The notes under the pieces: generated by a model
What the model was told of the DNA's origin: nothing
Seen by the model: only the letters and a program-made list of their open reading frames with translations
Databases searched by the model: none
Assembly: GCF_001045465.1 (NCBI RefSeq)
Contig: NZ_LFND01000002.1
Coordinates: 372,001 to 436,000 of the forward strand
DNA from: Chryseobacterium angstadtii
GTDB lineage: Bacteria > Bacteroidota > Bacteroidia > Flavobacteriales > Weeksellaceae
Direction of reading: 5' to 3'
DNA length: 64,000 nt
Shown here: positions 36,696-44,078 of the stretch, piece by piece
How positions within the stretch are numbered: position 1 is the first letter of the stretch
Layout of the letters: the number at the start of each line of letters is the position of its first letter
Made by a program: the position numbers and the translations under genes

Positions 36696-37940
36696 ATGGA
36701 TGCTCTTCGGGGAAATGTAAAATGTATAACGAAATATGGTTCGGGAATCATTCAGAATGAAACCCGGTATTCAGCAGATGGTAATGTTTCCGAAATTAAA
36801 TTATACAAAAAAGGAGCACTTGTCAGTATTCAGAAAATGTATGAAAAAGACGGCTGGAATATCCGGGAAATCCGGCGTTTGGGAGGCAATACTCCACAAA
36901 TGATCATCTATCATTATTCGGATTCTTATGGGAACCGCAACAAAACAGAGTTTTATGACGCTGATCATCATCTTCTGGAAAAAAAAGAATTTGGGAAAAC
37001 CTCCATGGAATACAATGATAAAGGCAAGCTGATCACCTTTTCAAAAAACGGAATTATTCTTTTTCAAAAACAGTTTAACAAAGATAACCGGGCCATTGAA
37101 GAGCTCTCATTTTCAGACTCCGGAGATTTAATATATACTGTTAAATGTATCCATCATGGAAATGTAACGGTAAGAAAATCATTTGATGCAGAAAAGCGGT
37201 TAGTCAAACTAAGGCATTTGGTTACCGATGAAAAAAACAGGGTTTTACAGAGCTTCAAATTTTCCAGATATCGTATTGAAAATGATTATGATGACTACCA
37301 TCAGACATTTGATCTGGAATCCTGTTCAAGAATCAAAGAAGAACATCTGAAGAATATTACTTCCGACAGTCTCCCCGGTATTGAAGATTTTCCGCTGGAT
37401 GAAAATTTTGCTTATATCAGTGAAATTAAAAACCTCCTCAATGAATTCAGGTATGATGAAAATGGCGATCTGATGCCCGGACATTCGTCGATTGATTTTT
37501 TTAATGAACTTACAGAGACAAAATATGATCATGCTGGCCGGGAAATATCTAATGAGAAATATGCGTACCAAAGGGATTTCAATGAAAACCTATTAACCAT
37601 TTTAGAGTACAGCAGCCATGAATACGACAGTAAAAATCTCTTAATATCACATACCTATGGGAAAACTGAAAGAGATCATGATTTTGGCGGAAGTTACACC
37701 TACACGTATGAATTCGATTCGGAAAACAGAATTATAAAAAAAATAACAACCGGAGACAGAGAAAGTATTACCCGTATTTCCTATGAAGATGAAAACCGGA
37801 CTGAAGTTGAAGAATCTGAAAATGAAGATCAGAAACGGACACACATTTATGACAAATACAATAATTTGATTTATTATGAAGACGCTTCAGACAGCAAAAG
37901 CTGGAAATGGTCAGAATCTTATGATATTACCTATTATTAA
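36696..37940 (+). CDS. Hypothetical protein with YD-like repeats
   Basis: A protein of 414 residues from ATG 36696; the frame is open from 36648, but that part overlaps a promoter-like TTTACTTTG. It is built of short beta-hairpin-like units with conserved Tyr-Asp/Asn-x-x-Gly/Asn spacing (TRYSADGNVSEIKLY, EYNDKGKLITFSKNG, KYDHAGREISNEKY, EFDSENRIIKKITTGD, IYDKYNNLIYYEDAS), similar to YD/RHS-type repeats. There is no signal peptide. It is divergent from tetR and shares its operator region. Function is unknown. Confidence 0.7.
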   Translation: MDALRGNVKCITKYGSGIIQNETRYSADGNVSEIKLYKKGALVSIQKMYEKDGWNIREIRRLGGNTPQMIIYHYSDSYGNRNKTEFYDADHHLLEKKEFGKTSMEYNDKGKLITFSKNGIILFQKQFNKDNRAIEELSFSDSGDLIYTVKCIHHGNVTVRKSFDAEKRLVKLRHLVTDEKNRVLQSFKFSRYRIENDYDDYHQTFDLESCSRIKEEHLKNITSDSLPGIEDFPLDENFAYISEIKNLLNEFRYDENGDLMPGHSSIDFFNELTETKYDHAGREISNEKYAYQRDFNENLLTILEYSSHEYDSKNLLISHTYGKTERDHDFGGSYTYTYEFDSENRIIKKITTGDRESITRISYEDENRTEVEESENEDQKRTHIYDKYNNLIYYEDASDSKSWKWSESYDITYY

Positions 37941-37978
37941 ATAAATCTCCGTAATTTTCATATCCATTATTATATTGA

Positions 37979-38473
37979 ATGATGAAAAAAATACTAATCA
38001 AAACCAGGAAAACTCTCTTCATCCATTGCTTTTATTTCTTCCTTATATCATTATTAATCATATCTTGTTCACAACCTGAAAAACCCATGAAAACTTACAA
38101 TCCCGTAGTCTATTTTGAAATTCCTGTTACTGATATGAAGCGTGCAGAACAGTTTTATACCGGCGTCTTCAATTTCAGTTTTGAAAAAGAGGCGATTGAC
38201 GGTTATGAAATGGCTCTGTTCCCGTTTGAAGAAAAAAACAGCGGAATTACCGGGGCTTTGGCGAAAGGAGATGTATACAAACCCACGAAAGAAGGAATTA
38301 TTATTTATTTCAAAACAGATGATATTGATAAAACGCTTGCCAAAGTTCTTCAGTATGGCGGAAAAATACTCTATCCCAAAAAGACAGATCAAAAATACGG
38401 CTTTGCAGTCGCGGAATTTGAAGACTCAGAAGGAAACAGAATCGCTCTTCATGAAACATTAAAAGATCAATAA
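37979..38473 (+). CDS. VOC (glyoxalase/bleomycin resistance) family lipoprotein
   Basis: A 164-residue protein with an N-terminal lipoprotein signal (hydrophobic stretch, lipobox IISC near residue 30) followed by one VOC domain from residue about 40: VVYFEIPVTDMKRAEQFYTGVFNF, IIIYFKTDDIDKTLAKVLQYG and FAVAEFEDSEGNRIALHE. VOC enzymes are usually cytosolic and act on small molecules with a metal ion. Lipidation of one is unusual, and its substrate is unknown. The stop overlaps the next start (TAATG). Confidence 0.8.
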   Translation: MMKKILIKTRKTLFIHCFYFFLISLLIISCSQPEKPMKTYNPVVYFEIPVTDMKRAEQFYTGVFNFSFEKEAIDGYEMALFPFEEKNSGITGALAKGDVYKPTKEGIIIYFKTDDIDKTLAKVLQYGGKILYPKKTDQKYGFAVAEFEDSEGNRIALHETLKDQ

Positions 38474-38970
38474 TGCCAGTTGCTAAGGTTAAATGCTTAT
38501 TAATTCTGGTTTTTCTGTGCCCTGCAAATTTCTTTTCACAGGTGAATGATGATAAGATCAGAAGTCAGGTTCTTCAAAGAAATATTGTAGGAAAGGAATA
38601 TACTTTTGGACAATGGTCTGAAAAAGGAGGAACAGAAACCCATTTAAGGTACCTCGGTAAAGTAATAACCGGCAGCGGGACTTATAAAATACTAAATTCA
38701 ACCTGGATATGGGGACTTTCGCACCGCGCTACGAACCGGATTCTGGTTTTCGATCATGATAATAAATATCTGGGAAATTATTACGTAACTACGGATATGG
38801 ATCTTCCTGCTGAGCTGAGAAAAGGTTTCTTAATTTTTAAAAATACAGACCGGGACTGTGATTCTAAAATCGTAACCAAAATAGACATGAAAAACGGAAT
38901 TCCGGCTCAGTTTTTCCGTAAATGCCGGGCAGACTCCGGAGATATTTACAGTTTCAGTAGAATAAATTAA
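38473..38970 (+). CDS. Hypothetical secreted protein
   Basis: A 165-residue protein with a signal peptide ending near NFFSQ. The mature part is beta-rich, with conserved-looking Trp and Tyr positions (YTFGQWSEKGGTETHLRYLG, STWIWGLSHRATNRILVF) and two Cys (DRDCDSK, RKCRADSG) that may pair. It is translationally coupled to the VOC lipoprotein. No family is recognised. Confidence 0.65.
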   Translation: MPVAKVKCLLILVFLCPANFFSQVNDDKIRSQVLQRNIVGKEYTFGQWSEKGGTETHLRYLGKVITGSGTYKILNSTWIWGLSHRATNRILVFDHDNKYLGNYYVTTDMDLPAELRKGFLIFKNTDRDCDSKIVTKIDMKNGIPAQFFRKCRADSGDIYSFSRIN

Positions 38971-39002
38971 TTATCAGTATCAAATCATGTAAAATTTTTC
39001 TT

Positions 39003-39010
39003 TACCTTCG
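39003..39010 (+). promoter_or_regulatory. Candidate promoter box TACCTTCG
   Basis: A TTCG variant of the TAnnTTTG box, with the expected start near 39014 and ATG at 39061. Confidence 0.35.
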
Positions 39011-39060
39011 TTAAGAGAAAAGCCCTCCATTTTCTTAAAACAAAGCGTATACAGAGCATT

Positions 39061-39681
39061 ATGGCAGAAGAACTTTATTTCATTAAAACCAATCCTACTA
39101 TTGCCAAAATCAATTTGTACAATAAACTCACCCGCGAGGAGGAAAAGGTGATTCCTTTTTTGCAGGAAGATTCCAAAGTAAGTCTGGAAATCATTAAAAA
39201 TAAAGTAAAAGACTCTGTGGAAGAGCTTTCCAGAGAAGAACTGTCTAGCATTTTCACCTGGTTCAGCAATACGTACCCAACCGATAGTGAAGAAGTGAAA
39301 ACCCAGCTGTTCATCAACGGACTGGATATTTTTTACGAAATCCCCAAAGAACAGAATATACAGTCTTTCAAGGATATTCTTTCTGACTATGAAAAATATG
39401 CTCAGCAGCATCTGGACTTCATGGTGAACGCCCAAAATTTCAATCAGTTTCTGGTGTATGGCCTGTTCTTTACAGATATTGCGCTGGAAGAAAAAGGAAG
39501 CTGTACGGTACTTTCCCATTATTTAAAGGCTGATCATGCCTCTTTGTATGATCTTGCTGAAGAACATTTCCGAAATAAGGGTTCGGACAGGAATATTGCC
39601 TTCGAATTGCAACATTATTTCGGAGAACTTTATGATCTGACAAAGTTTTATAAAGGATCTATTATTCAGCTGTATAGTTGA
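39061..39681 (+). CDS. Hypothetical protein, paralogue of the gene at 45.9 kb
   Basis: A 206-residue cytosolic protein with no signal. Residues about 40-75 (VSLEIIKNKVKDSVEELSRE, then ELSSIFTWFS) align by eye with VLEKVKNDINTLTADELFEINLFFS of the 45.9-kb gene, and both carry a GIxxxYELP/IFYEIP segment and a Tyr-Leu-rich start. They are diverged paralogues of an unrecognised family, mainly alpha-helical. A candidate promoter box lies at 39003-39010. Confidence 0.65.
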   Translation: MAEELYFIKTNPTIAKINLYNKLTREEEKVIPFLQEDSKVSLEIIKNKVKDSVEELSREELSSIFTWFSNTYPTDSEEVKTQLFINGLDIFYEIPKEQNIQSFKDILSDYEKYAQQHLDFMVNAQNFNQFLVYGLFFTDIALEEKGSCTVLSHYLKADHASLYDLAEEHFRNKGSDRNIAFELQHYFGELYDLTKFYKGSIIQLYS

Positions 39682-39706
39682 ACTGTCTTAAAAAATAATA
39701 ATAACC

Positions 39707-40453
39707 ATGCTTTCACGAAAAATAGTCATCCAAAGTGCGTTAATCTGTTCGGCATTCCTGTTTTTTTCCTGCCACAAAAATAACGATCCCGCTTTCTTCA
39801 ACGGAGAATGGATTTCCGATTCATTGGTTACCCGGCAAAATGATCACTGGAGAGAATTTCTCTATTTTGAGAATGGGCGTGCAGCCCGTACCACTTCATG
39901 GGGTAAGAATTATCTGCTCAATAAAAACCTTAGCATAAAAGGATTGGAAATATATGACCGGGACAGTTTATTGTTCCAGATTAAAGTGATAGATTCCAAC
40001 AAAATCATGGTAAAAGGAAAAGACTATTATGGAAGCTTTTTCAGAGAAGGTTTTGAAAAAAATGAAATGAAAACAGCTGTTTCTATCGCAGAGAAAACAG
40101 AGAAACAAAGAAAAAAACTGATAGGAGCCTGGAAGGTGATTACCCATAAAACCATTCCTTTGTCAGCATCACCTGAATCAAAAATGATGGCAGAATATCT
40201 TCAAGATGAAAAAATGGCAAATGTACCCTTACAGGATATTAAGTCTATAAGCTTTAATGATAACGAATTCTCTTTTGATTACAATAATAAAACGATTGCT
40301 TTTGGATATACTGCAGAACCTGACAAAATAAGCTTCGGATCCGGATGCATTATTTACTCAATGAATTATTATTTTCAGGATGAGAAACTCTTCATTGAAT
40401 ATCAGAGAACTCCGGGCTTTCTACACCGTCTCATTTTTGAAAAGGCCCGGTAA
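39707..40453 (+). CDS. Hypothetical lipoprotein
   Basis: A 248-residue protein with a lipobox (FFSC) after a hydrophobic segment. Two similar halves are suggested by FNGEWISDSL near residue 32 and IGAWKVITHKT near residue 143, a lipocalin-like GxW pattern that may indicate two small beta-barrel domains. The stop codon lies inside the convergent gene's last 33 bases. No family is recognised. Confidence 0.65.
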   Translation: MLSRKIVIQSALICSAFLFFSCHKNNDPAFFNGEWISDSLVTRQNDHWREFLYFENGRAARTTSWGKNYLLNKNLSIKGLEIYDRDSLLFQIKVIDSNKIMVKGKDYYGSFFREGFEKNEMKTAVSIAEKTEKQRKKLIGAWKVITHKTIPLSASPESKMMAEYLQDEKMANVPLQDIKSISFNDNEFSFDYNNKTIAFGYTAEPDKISFGSGCIIYSMNYYFQDEKLFIEYQRTPGFLHRLIFEKAR

Positions 40454-40792
40454 TCCGGTTCTCAAAAAGTAATACATCACACCTCCCGTAGAATAAGCGG
40501 CTACATCTAAAATATCTCCTGTAAATCTTTCTGAAAACATAGGACATACTACTTCAAACAGCAACGATATATATAAAACGGAGGATAAAATGAATTTAAA
40601 ATCCGGTTTCCAATAATATCGCAATACACTATTCATTATATATTCTATCAGATAAGCATACATGGGAATGGTGATAAAGTCTGTAACATGATTGCTGATG
40701 ACAGGGATGAAAATTCCCTTGTGTCTAAGAATAACCATACCTATCCAGACAGCCAGCCCTGCCAAAAACCATAGTGAAATTTTATTTTTCAT
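40421..40792 (-). CDS. Small membrane protein
   Basis: A 123-residue polytopic protein with about four hydrophobic segments (LWFLAGLAVWIGMVIL, ITIPMYAYLIEYIM, FILSSVLYISLLFEVV and a weaker one near the C-terminus). Its start overlaps the stop of a 44-codon open frame by one base (TAATG), suggesting translational coupling. Transcription starts at a box facing the divergent tetR gene. The 3' end overlaps the convergent lipoprotein gene by 33 bases. Function unknown. Confidence 0.6.
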   Translation of the reverse strand: MKNKISLWFLAGLAVWIGMVILRHKGIFIPVISNHVTDFITIPMYAYLIEYIMNSVLRYYWKPDFKFILSSVLYISLLFEVVCPMFSERFTGDILDVAAYSTGGVMYYFLRTGLPGLFKNETV

Positions 40793-40926
40793 TACATATG
40801 AAGTATAGCCATCACAAGTCCTATAATAACCTGCAGGATTTTCACTAAAGTTTCCTGTATATCATTTCCCTTTTCAGACTCCTTGTTTCCGGCGGTTTCA
40901 TAATTAAACATTTTTTTTCCTTCCAT
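40792..40926 (-). CDS. 44-residue small membrane protein
   Basis: A short open frame of 44 codons: a polar N-terminus (MEGKKMFNYETAGNKESEKG) and one membrane segment (VKILQVIIGLVMAILHM). It begins 20 bases after a TATATTTG box and its stop overlaps the next gene's start by one base. The position between a promoter and a coupled gene, on the far side of a TetR operator, argues that it is real. No family is recognised. Confidence 0.6.
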   Translation of the reverse strand: MEGKKMFNYETAGNKESEKGNDIQETLVKILQVIIGLVMAILHM

Positions 40927-40945
40927 CCTGAAAATTTTGATAAAG

Positions 40946-40953
40946 CAAATATA
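40946..40953 (-). promoter_or_regulatory. Promoter box TATATTTG, minus strand
   Basis: An exact TAnnTTTG match, 2 bases from the 26-bp palindrome. It drives the small membrane-protein pair. Confidence 0.65.
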
Positions 40954-40955
40954 CA

Positions 40956-40981
40956 AAAATTAGAACAATTGTTCTAATTTT
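40956..40981. promoter_or_regulatory. 26-bp perfect palindromic operator
   Basis: A perfect palindrome with the core TTAGAACAATTGTTCTAA. It lies between two divergent TATATTTG boxes (40946-40953 and 41003-41010), as expected for a TetR operator repressing both sides. Confidence 0.8.
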
Positions 40982-41002
40982 GAAATATGATTTAAGTTCG
41001 CT

Positions 41003-41010
41003 TATATTTG
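41003..41010 (+). promoter_or_regulatory. tetR promoter box TATATTTG
   Basis: An exact TAnnTTTG match with a TTTG at 40979-40982 as the -33 element (20-base spacer). The box ends 4 bases before the ATG, so the transcript may have no leader. Confidence 0.7.
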
Positions 41011-41014
41011 AACC

Positions 41015-41641
41015 ATGAAAACCAAAGATAAAATATTATCAAAAGCATTGGAACTCTTTAATGAAAAGGGCTATAATAATGTCACCACCAGGCATATTGC
41101 AGCCGACCTGAAGATCAGTCCGGGAAATCTGCACTATCATTATAAACATTCCGAAGACATCATCAAAATTCTTTTTACCGACCTGATTCTTAAAATGGAT
41201 GTTTTGCTGAATGATCTCCAAAAAAAAGAAAATAAAACTCTTGAAGACCTCTATCATTTTACTTTTTCAACCTATGAAGTCTTCTATTCTTTCCGGTTTA
41301 TTTTCGTGAATTTCTTTGATATCTTAAAACATATTCCCGTCATAGAAGCTCAGTATGAATCTATCAATATCACCAGAAAAGATGAATTTCAGATTATTTT
41401 TAAAGGTTTTCAGGAAAATCATATTTTCAGAAATGATGTTCCGGATTTTATTCTGGAAAGCCTTACCACCCAGCTATTCATCATTGCAGATAACTGGATT
41501 ATTCACAACAGTCTCTCTTTTAAACTTCCTAAAGATAAGGCGGTAAAACATTATGCACTGATCCAGATGAACCTGTTCTATCCGCTATTGACAAAGGAAC
41601 AGCAAAAAATCTATGAATCAAAATACATCCATTCATCATGA
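41015..41641 (+). CDS. TetR family regulator
   Basis: A 208-residue regulator. The helix-turn-helix reads KILSKALELFNEKGYNNVTTRHIAADLKISPGNLHYHYKHSEDI, followed by a long helical ligand domain. It shares a divergent promoter region with the small membrane-protein pair, with a 26-bp palindrome between them, so autoregulation and control of that pair are likely. The stop overlaps the next start by ATGA, coupling it to an acetyltransferase gene. Confidence 0.92.
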   Translation: MKTKDKILSKALELFNEKGYNNVTTRHIAADLKISPGNLHYHYKHSEDIIKILFTDLILKMDVLLNDLQKKENKTLEDLYHFTFSTYEVFYSFRFIFVNFFDILKHIPVIEAQYESINITRKDEFQIIFKGFQENHIFRNDVPDFILESLTTQLFIIADNWIIHNSLSFKLPKDKAVKHYALIQMNLFYPLLTKEQQKIYESKYIHSS

Positions 41642-42102
41642 TCATCAGAAAGGGTAACCTCAATGATGTGGCAGAAATACGCAGACTCTTTGCGGATACC
41701 ATTACTGAAGTCTGCAAAAATGATTACAGTAGCGATCAGATCAATGTCTGGAAATCCGGCGCCGAAAATGAAGAAAGATGGCTGAAAGTCATAGAAAAAC
41801 AGATCGTATTGATCGCAGAGATCAATGGAAAAACGGTAGGATTCTGCACGCTTGATCAGGGAAATTATATTGATCTGCTGTTTGTTCATCATGATTTTCA
41901 ACAACAGGGTATTGCACGGAAATTGTATGTTTTAATTGAACAGGAAGCCAGAAATCAGGGAAAAAAGGGACTGAGTGCCGATGTAAGTAGAACAGCCAGA
42001 TCTTTCTTTGAAAAAATGGGGTTTACCATCATTCAGGAACAGACCGTGAATGTAAAAGGAACTGATCTCATCAATTACAAAATGGAGAAAAAAATAGTTT
42101 AA
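41638..42102 (+). CDS. GNAT family N-acetyltransferase
   Basis: A 154-residue acetyltransferase that transfers acetyl from acetyl-CoA to an amine. Its acetyl-CoA motif is VHHDFQQQGIARKLYVLIEQEA (Q-x-x-G-I/V-A pattern), and the end (ARSFFEKMGFTIIQEQTV) is the usual GNAT C-terminus. It starts inside the tetR stop (ATGA), so the two are coupled; the acceptor may relate to the regulated function, but this is unknown. Confidence 0.9.
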   Translation: MIIRKGNLNDVAEIRRLFADTITEVCKNDYSSDQINVWKSGAENEERWLKVIEKQIVLIAEINGKTVGFCTLDQGNYIDLLFVHHDFQQQGIARKLYVLIEQEARNQGKKGLSADVSRTARSFFEKMGFTIIQEQTVNVKGTDLINYKMEKKIV

Positions 42103-42112
42103 AAAGCATCCA

Positions 42113-42934
42113 ATGCAGGAATTACATCCGGAATACCGCCAGCTTAAAATTTCAGTTCCTCAGGAATTTGAAAACGTATTCACACATTTCTATTATGCGG
42201 AAAACGGTTCTCCCGATCCTGTCACTAAAACGCTGCTCCCTTCTTACCAAACCATTATGCTATTCTGTTTTGGAAACTCTGCTTTTATGACCACTCAGAA
42301 AGAAAATACGGTTGAAGTAGATCAGTGCATTGTTTTAGGACCTGTACGCCGGGCATTTGATTACACCCTTCCCGCGGGAACTTCTATTTTGGCAGCCAAT
42401 TTCAAAGACAATGCCTTTTACCGCTTCTTCGGAAAAGCTATGATTTCCAGTCAGGGAACCCATCCCGATAAGCTTTTACAGGAAAACTGCTTTACGGAAC
42501 TCTGGCATCAGCTCTCAGACTTCGCTTCTGCGCAGGAAAAAACCGATCACATTCTCAAACTTTGTCAGCCTTATCTTCAGGATCAGGATGAAACAAGCCG
42601 CCTGCTAAGCAATTTTGACAATAAAAACCTGAACCCTGTTAAAACCATTGCAGAACAGACCCGACAGAGTGAAAGAAATATTCAGCTTAAACAGAAAGAA
42701 CAGTTTGGCTATTCTTCCAAAGAACTTGCCCGCTACAGCCGTTTTCTACAAGCAATCACCCTTATTGAAAAAGAAATTGAGAATAACAAAAAAGTGGAAT
42801 GGTTCAGTATTATTGATGAATGCGGTTATTATGACCAAAGCCAGCTTATTAACGATTTTAAACATTTTATGGCTATTTCTCCTTCCCAATATGTAAAATT
42901 TCAGGAGGATATATGCCGCTCAGGATCTGACTAG
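42113..42934 (+). CDS. AraC family transcriptional regulator
   Basis: A 273-residue regulator. The C-terminal 90 residues form the AraC double helix-turn-helix: TIAEQTRQSERNIQLKQKEQFGYSSKELARYSRF and, for the second, WFSIIDECGYYDQSQLINDFKHFMAISPSQYVK. The N-terminal 150 residues are a cupin-like sensor region (DQCIVLGPVRRAFDYTLPAG). It is 10 bases after the acetyltransferase gene and possibly cotranscribed with it. Its targets are unknown; the oxidoreductase gene downstream is a candidate. Confidence 0.9.
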   Translation: MQELHPEYRQLKISVPQEFENVFTHFYYAENGSPDPVTKTLLPSYQTIMLFCFGNSAFMTTQKENTVEVDQCIVLGPVRRAFDYTLPAGTSILAANFKDNAFYRFFGKAMISSQGTHPDKLLQENCFTELWHQLSDFASAQEKTDHILKLCQPYLQDQDETSRLLSNFDNKNLNPVKTIAEQTRQSERNIQLKQKEQFGYSSKELARYSRFLQAITLIEKEIENNKKVEWFSIIDECGYYDQSQLINDFKHFMAISPSQYVKFQEDICRSGSD

Positions 42935-42975
42935 CCGATTTCGTTTTCTTACAATTTTTGCCTTTTCTGCTACTC

Positions 42976-42983
42976 TACATTTG
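42976..42983 (+). promoter_or_regulatory. Promoter box TACATTTG
   Basis: An exact TAnnTTTG match, with ATG 26 bases after it at 43010. Confidence 0.55.
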
Positions 42984-43009
42984 TCTTATTAATTTAAACA
43001 ATAAAAACG

Positions 43010-43615
43010 ATGAGACATTTAATCATTTATGCACATCCTAATGAAAACAGTCTGAATCACCATCTGCTTCAAACTGTTATTGAAAGCCTTCAGAAAGAAA
43101 ATCATGAAATAGAAATAAGAGATCTTAACAAAATAGGTTTCGATCCTGTTTTTTCACTGGAAGACATGCAGGGACAGTATGCAGGAAAAGTTGCTGAGGA
43201 AATACAAACGGAACAGGATTATATCTCCCGGGCTGAACACATCACTTTTATTTACCCGATTTGGTGGACCGGAATGCCGGCCATTATGAAAGGGTATATT
43301 GACCGGGTTTTCAGTTACGGTTTTGCCTACCGCTGCGATCAGGGTGTTCAGAAGGGACTTTTAAAAGGAAAAAAAGCGGTTATCATCAATACCCACGGAA
43401 AATCTCACGAAGAATATGAACGTATGGGAATGGATAGAGCTCTTAGTCTTACTTCTGACAACGGAATTTTTCTGTACAGCGGTTTTGAAATCATACAGCA
43501 TTTCTTTTTTGACAAAGCCGACAGAGCTTCCCGGGAAGACGTAGAGATCTGGAAAGAACAGATCAGAAATACTTATTCCCATCCTATTCTTAATCTTAAT
43601 GCAGAAACCCGATAG
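43010..43615 (+). CDS. NAD(P)H-dependent oxidoreductase, flavodoxin-like
   Basis: A 201-residue flavoprotein of the NQO1/MdaB group that reduces quinones or related compounds. The N-terminus LIIYAHPNENSLNHHLLQTV and the segment ITFIYPIWWTGMPAIMKGYIDRVF are the family signatures for FMN/FAD and substrate binding. It has its own promoter box at 42976-42983. The AraC regulator just upstream may control it. Confidence 0.92.
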   Translation: MRHLIIYAHPNENSLNHHLLQTVIESLQKENHEIEIRDLNKIGFDPVFSLEDMQGQYAGKVAEEIQTEQDYISRAEHITFIYPIWWTGMPAIMKGYIDRVFSYGFAYRCDQGVQKGLLKGKKAVIINTHGKSHEEYERMGMDRALSLTSDNGIFLYSGFEIIQHFFFDKADRASREDVEIWKEQIRNTYSHPILNLNAETR

Positions 43616-43908
43616 ATTCCTGAAAAATGGGTGATATATCCCGCCGCCATTACAAGTTATAAAAAGGCAACATATATCCATTATTTATAACAATTCTTTA
43701 TTAAGCATATAAAAAAAAGTGGCATAGAATTAGCTGCAAGAGTGATAAGTAAAATTGTTTTGAAACCTTTATTTTAAACCATTAAGATTAACAAACTGTT
43801 AAGAACAGTAAGTTTTTTTTGATAAATCTTTACTGATGTGGAACTTTACAGCCTGCTTAATGGTTTAAATATCGGAACAGAATTCATTTTTTTATACTTT
43901 TATCATCA
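43616..43908. repeat. Intergenic region with a 14-bp inverted repeat
   Basis: TTTAAACCATTAAG at 43773-43786 is matched by its reverse complement at 43856-43869. The same AAACCATTAAGATT string occurs in the 3.3-3.7-kb repeat. No gene is visible here before the tyrS leader. Confidence 0.55.
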
Positions 43909-44004
43909 ATGAAACATCTCAACAGCATATTGCGTCTTCCTTTTTTCAATGAATATTACTCCCCGGCGAGCCGTTCGGGAAGACTTTCTATATCTGTAAT
44001 CTAA
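43909..44004 (+). CDS. tyrS leader peptide
   Basis: A 31-codon open frame (starts MKHLNSILRLPFFNEYYS, ends RLSISVI). It has tandem Tyr codons TAT TAC at 43954-43959, directly before a GC-rich pairing segment. A perfect intrinsic terminator follows at 44032-44058 and tyrS starts at 44079. This arrangement is a transcription attenuation leader: ribosome stalling at the Tyr codons when charged tRNA-Tyr is scarce. Translation is inferred, not shown. A TACTTTTA element near 43894-43901 may be the promoter. Confidence 0.75.
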   Translation: MKHLNSILRLPFFNEYYSPASRSGRLSISVI

Positions 44005-44058
44005 CAAAGAATAACAAACCTACATATAGAGCCCGGACAGCATTGTCCGGGTTTTTTT
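43961..44058 (+). promoter_or_regulatory. Attenuator of tyrS (alternative RNA structures)
   Basis: Four pairing segments are visible: CCCG near 43962-43966, GTTCGGG at 43973-43979, CCCGGAC at 44032-44038 and GTCCGGG at 44045-44051. Segments 1-2 and 3-4 pair for termination; 2-3 (seven pairs, one G:U) form an antiterminator. Confidence 0.7.
44032..44058 (+). terminator. Intrinsic terminator in the tyrS leader
   Basis: Eight-base perfect arms CCCGGACA / TGTCCGGG, a 4-base loop and seven T, ending 20 bases before the tyrS ATG. Confidence 0.85.
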
Positions 44059-44078
44059 GTGCTTAAAATCCAATAATT

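Noticed and set aside
44032..44058. The hairpin before tyrS read only as the terminator of the upstream oxidoreductase gene
   Set aside because: It is more than 400 bases past that gene and 20 bases before tyrS, with a Tyr-Tyr leader frame and an alternative pairing segment directly upstream, so attenuation is the better reading.
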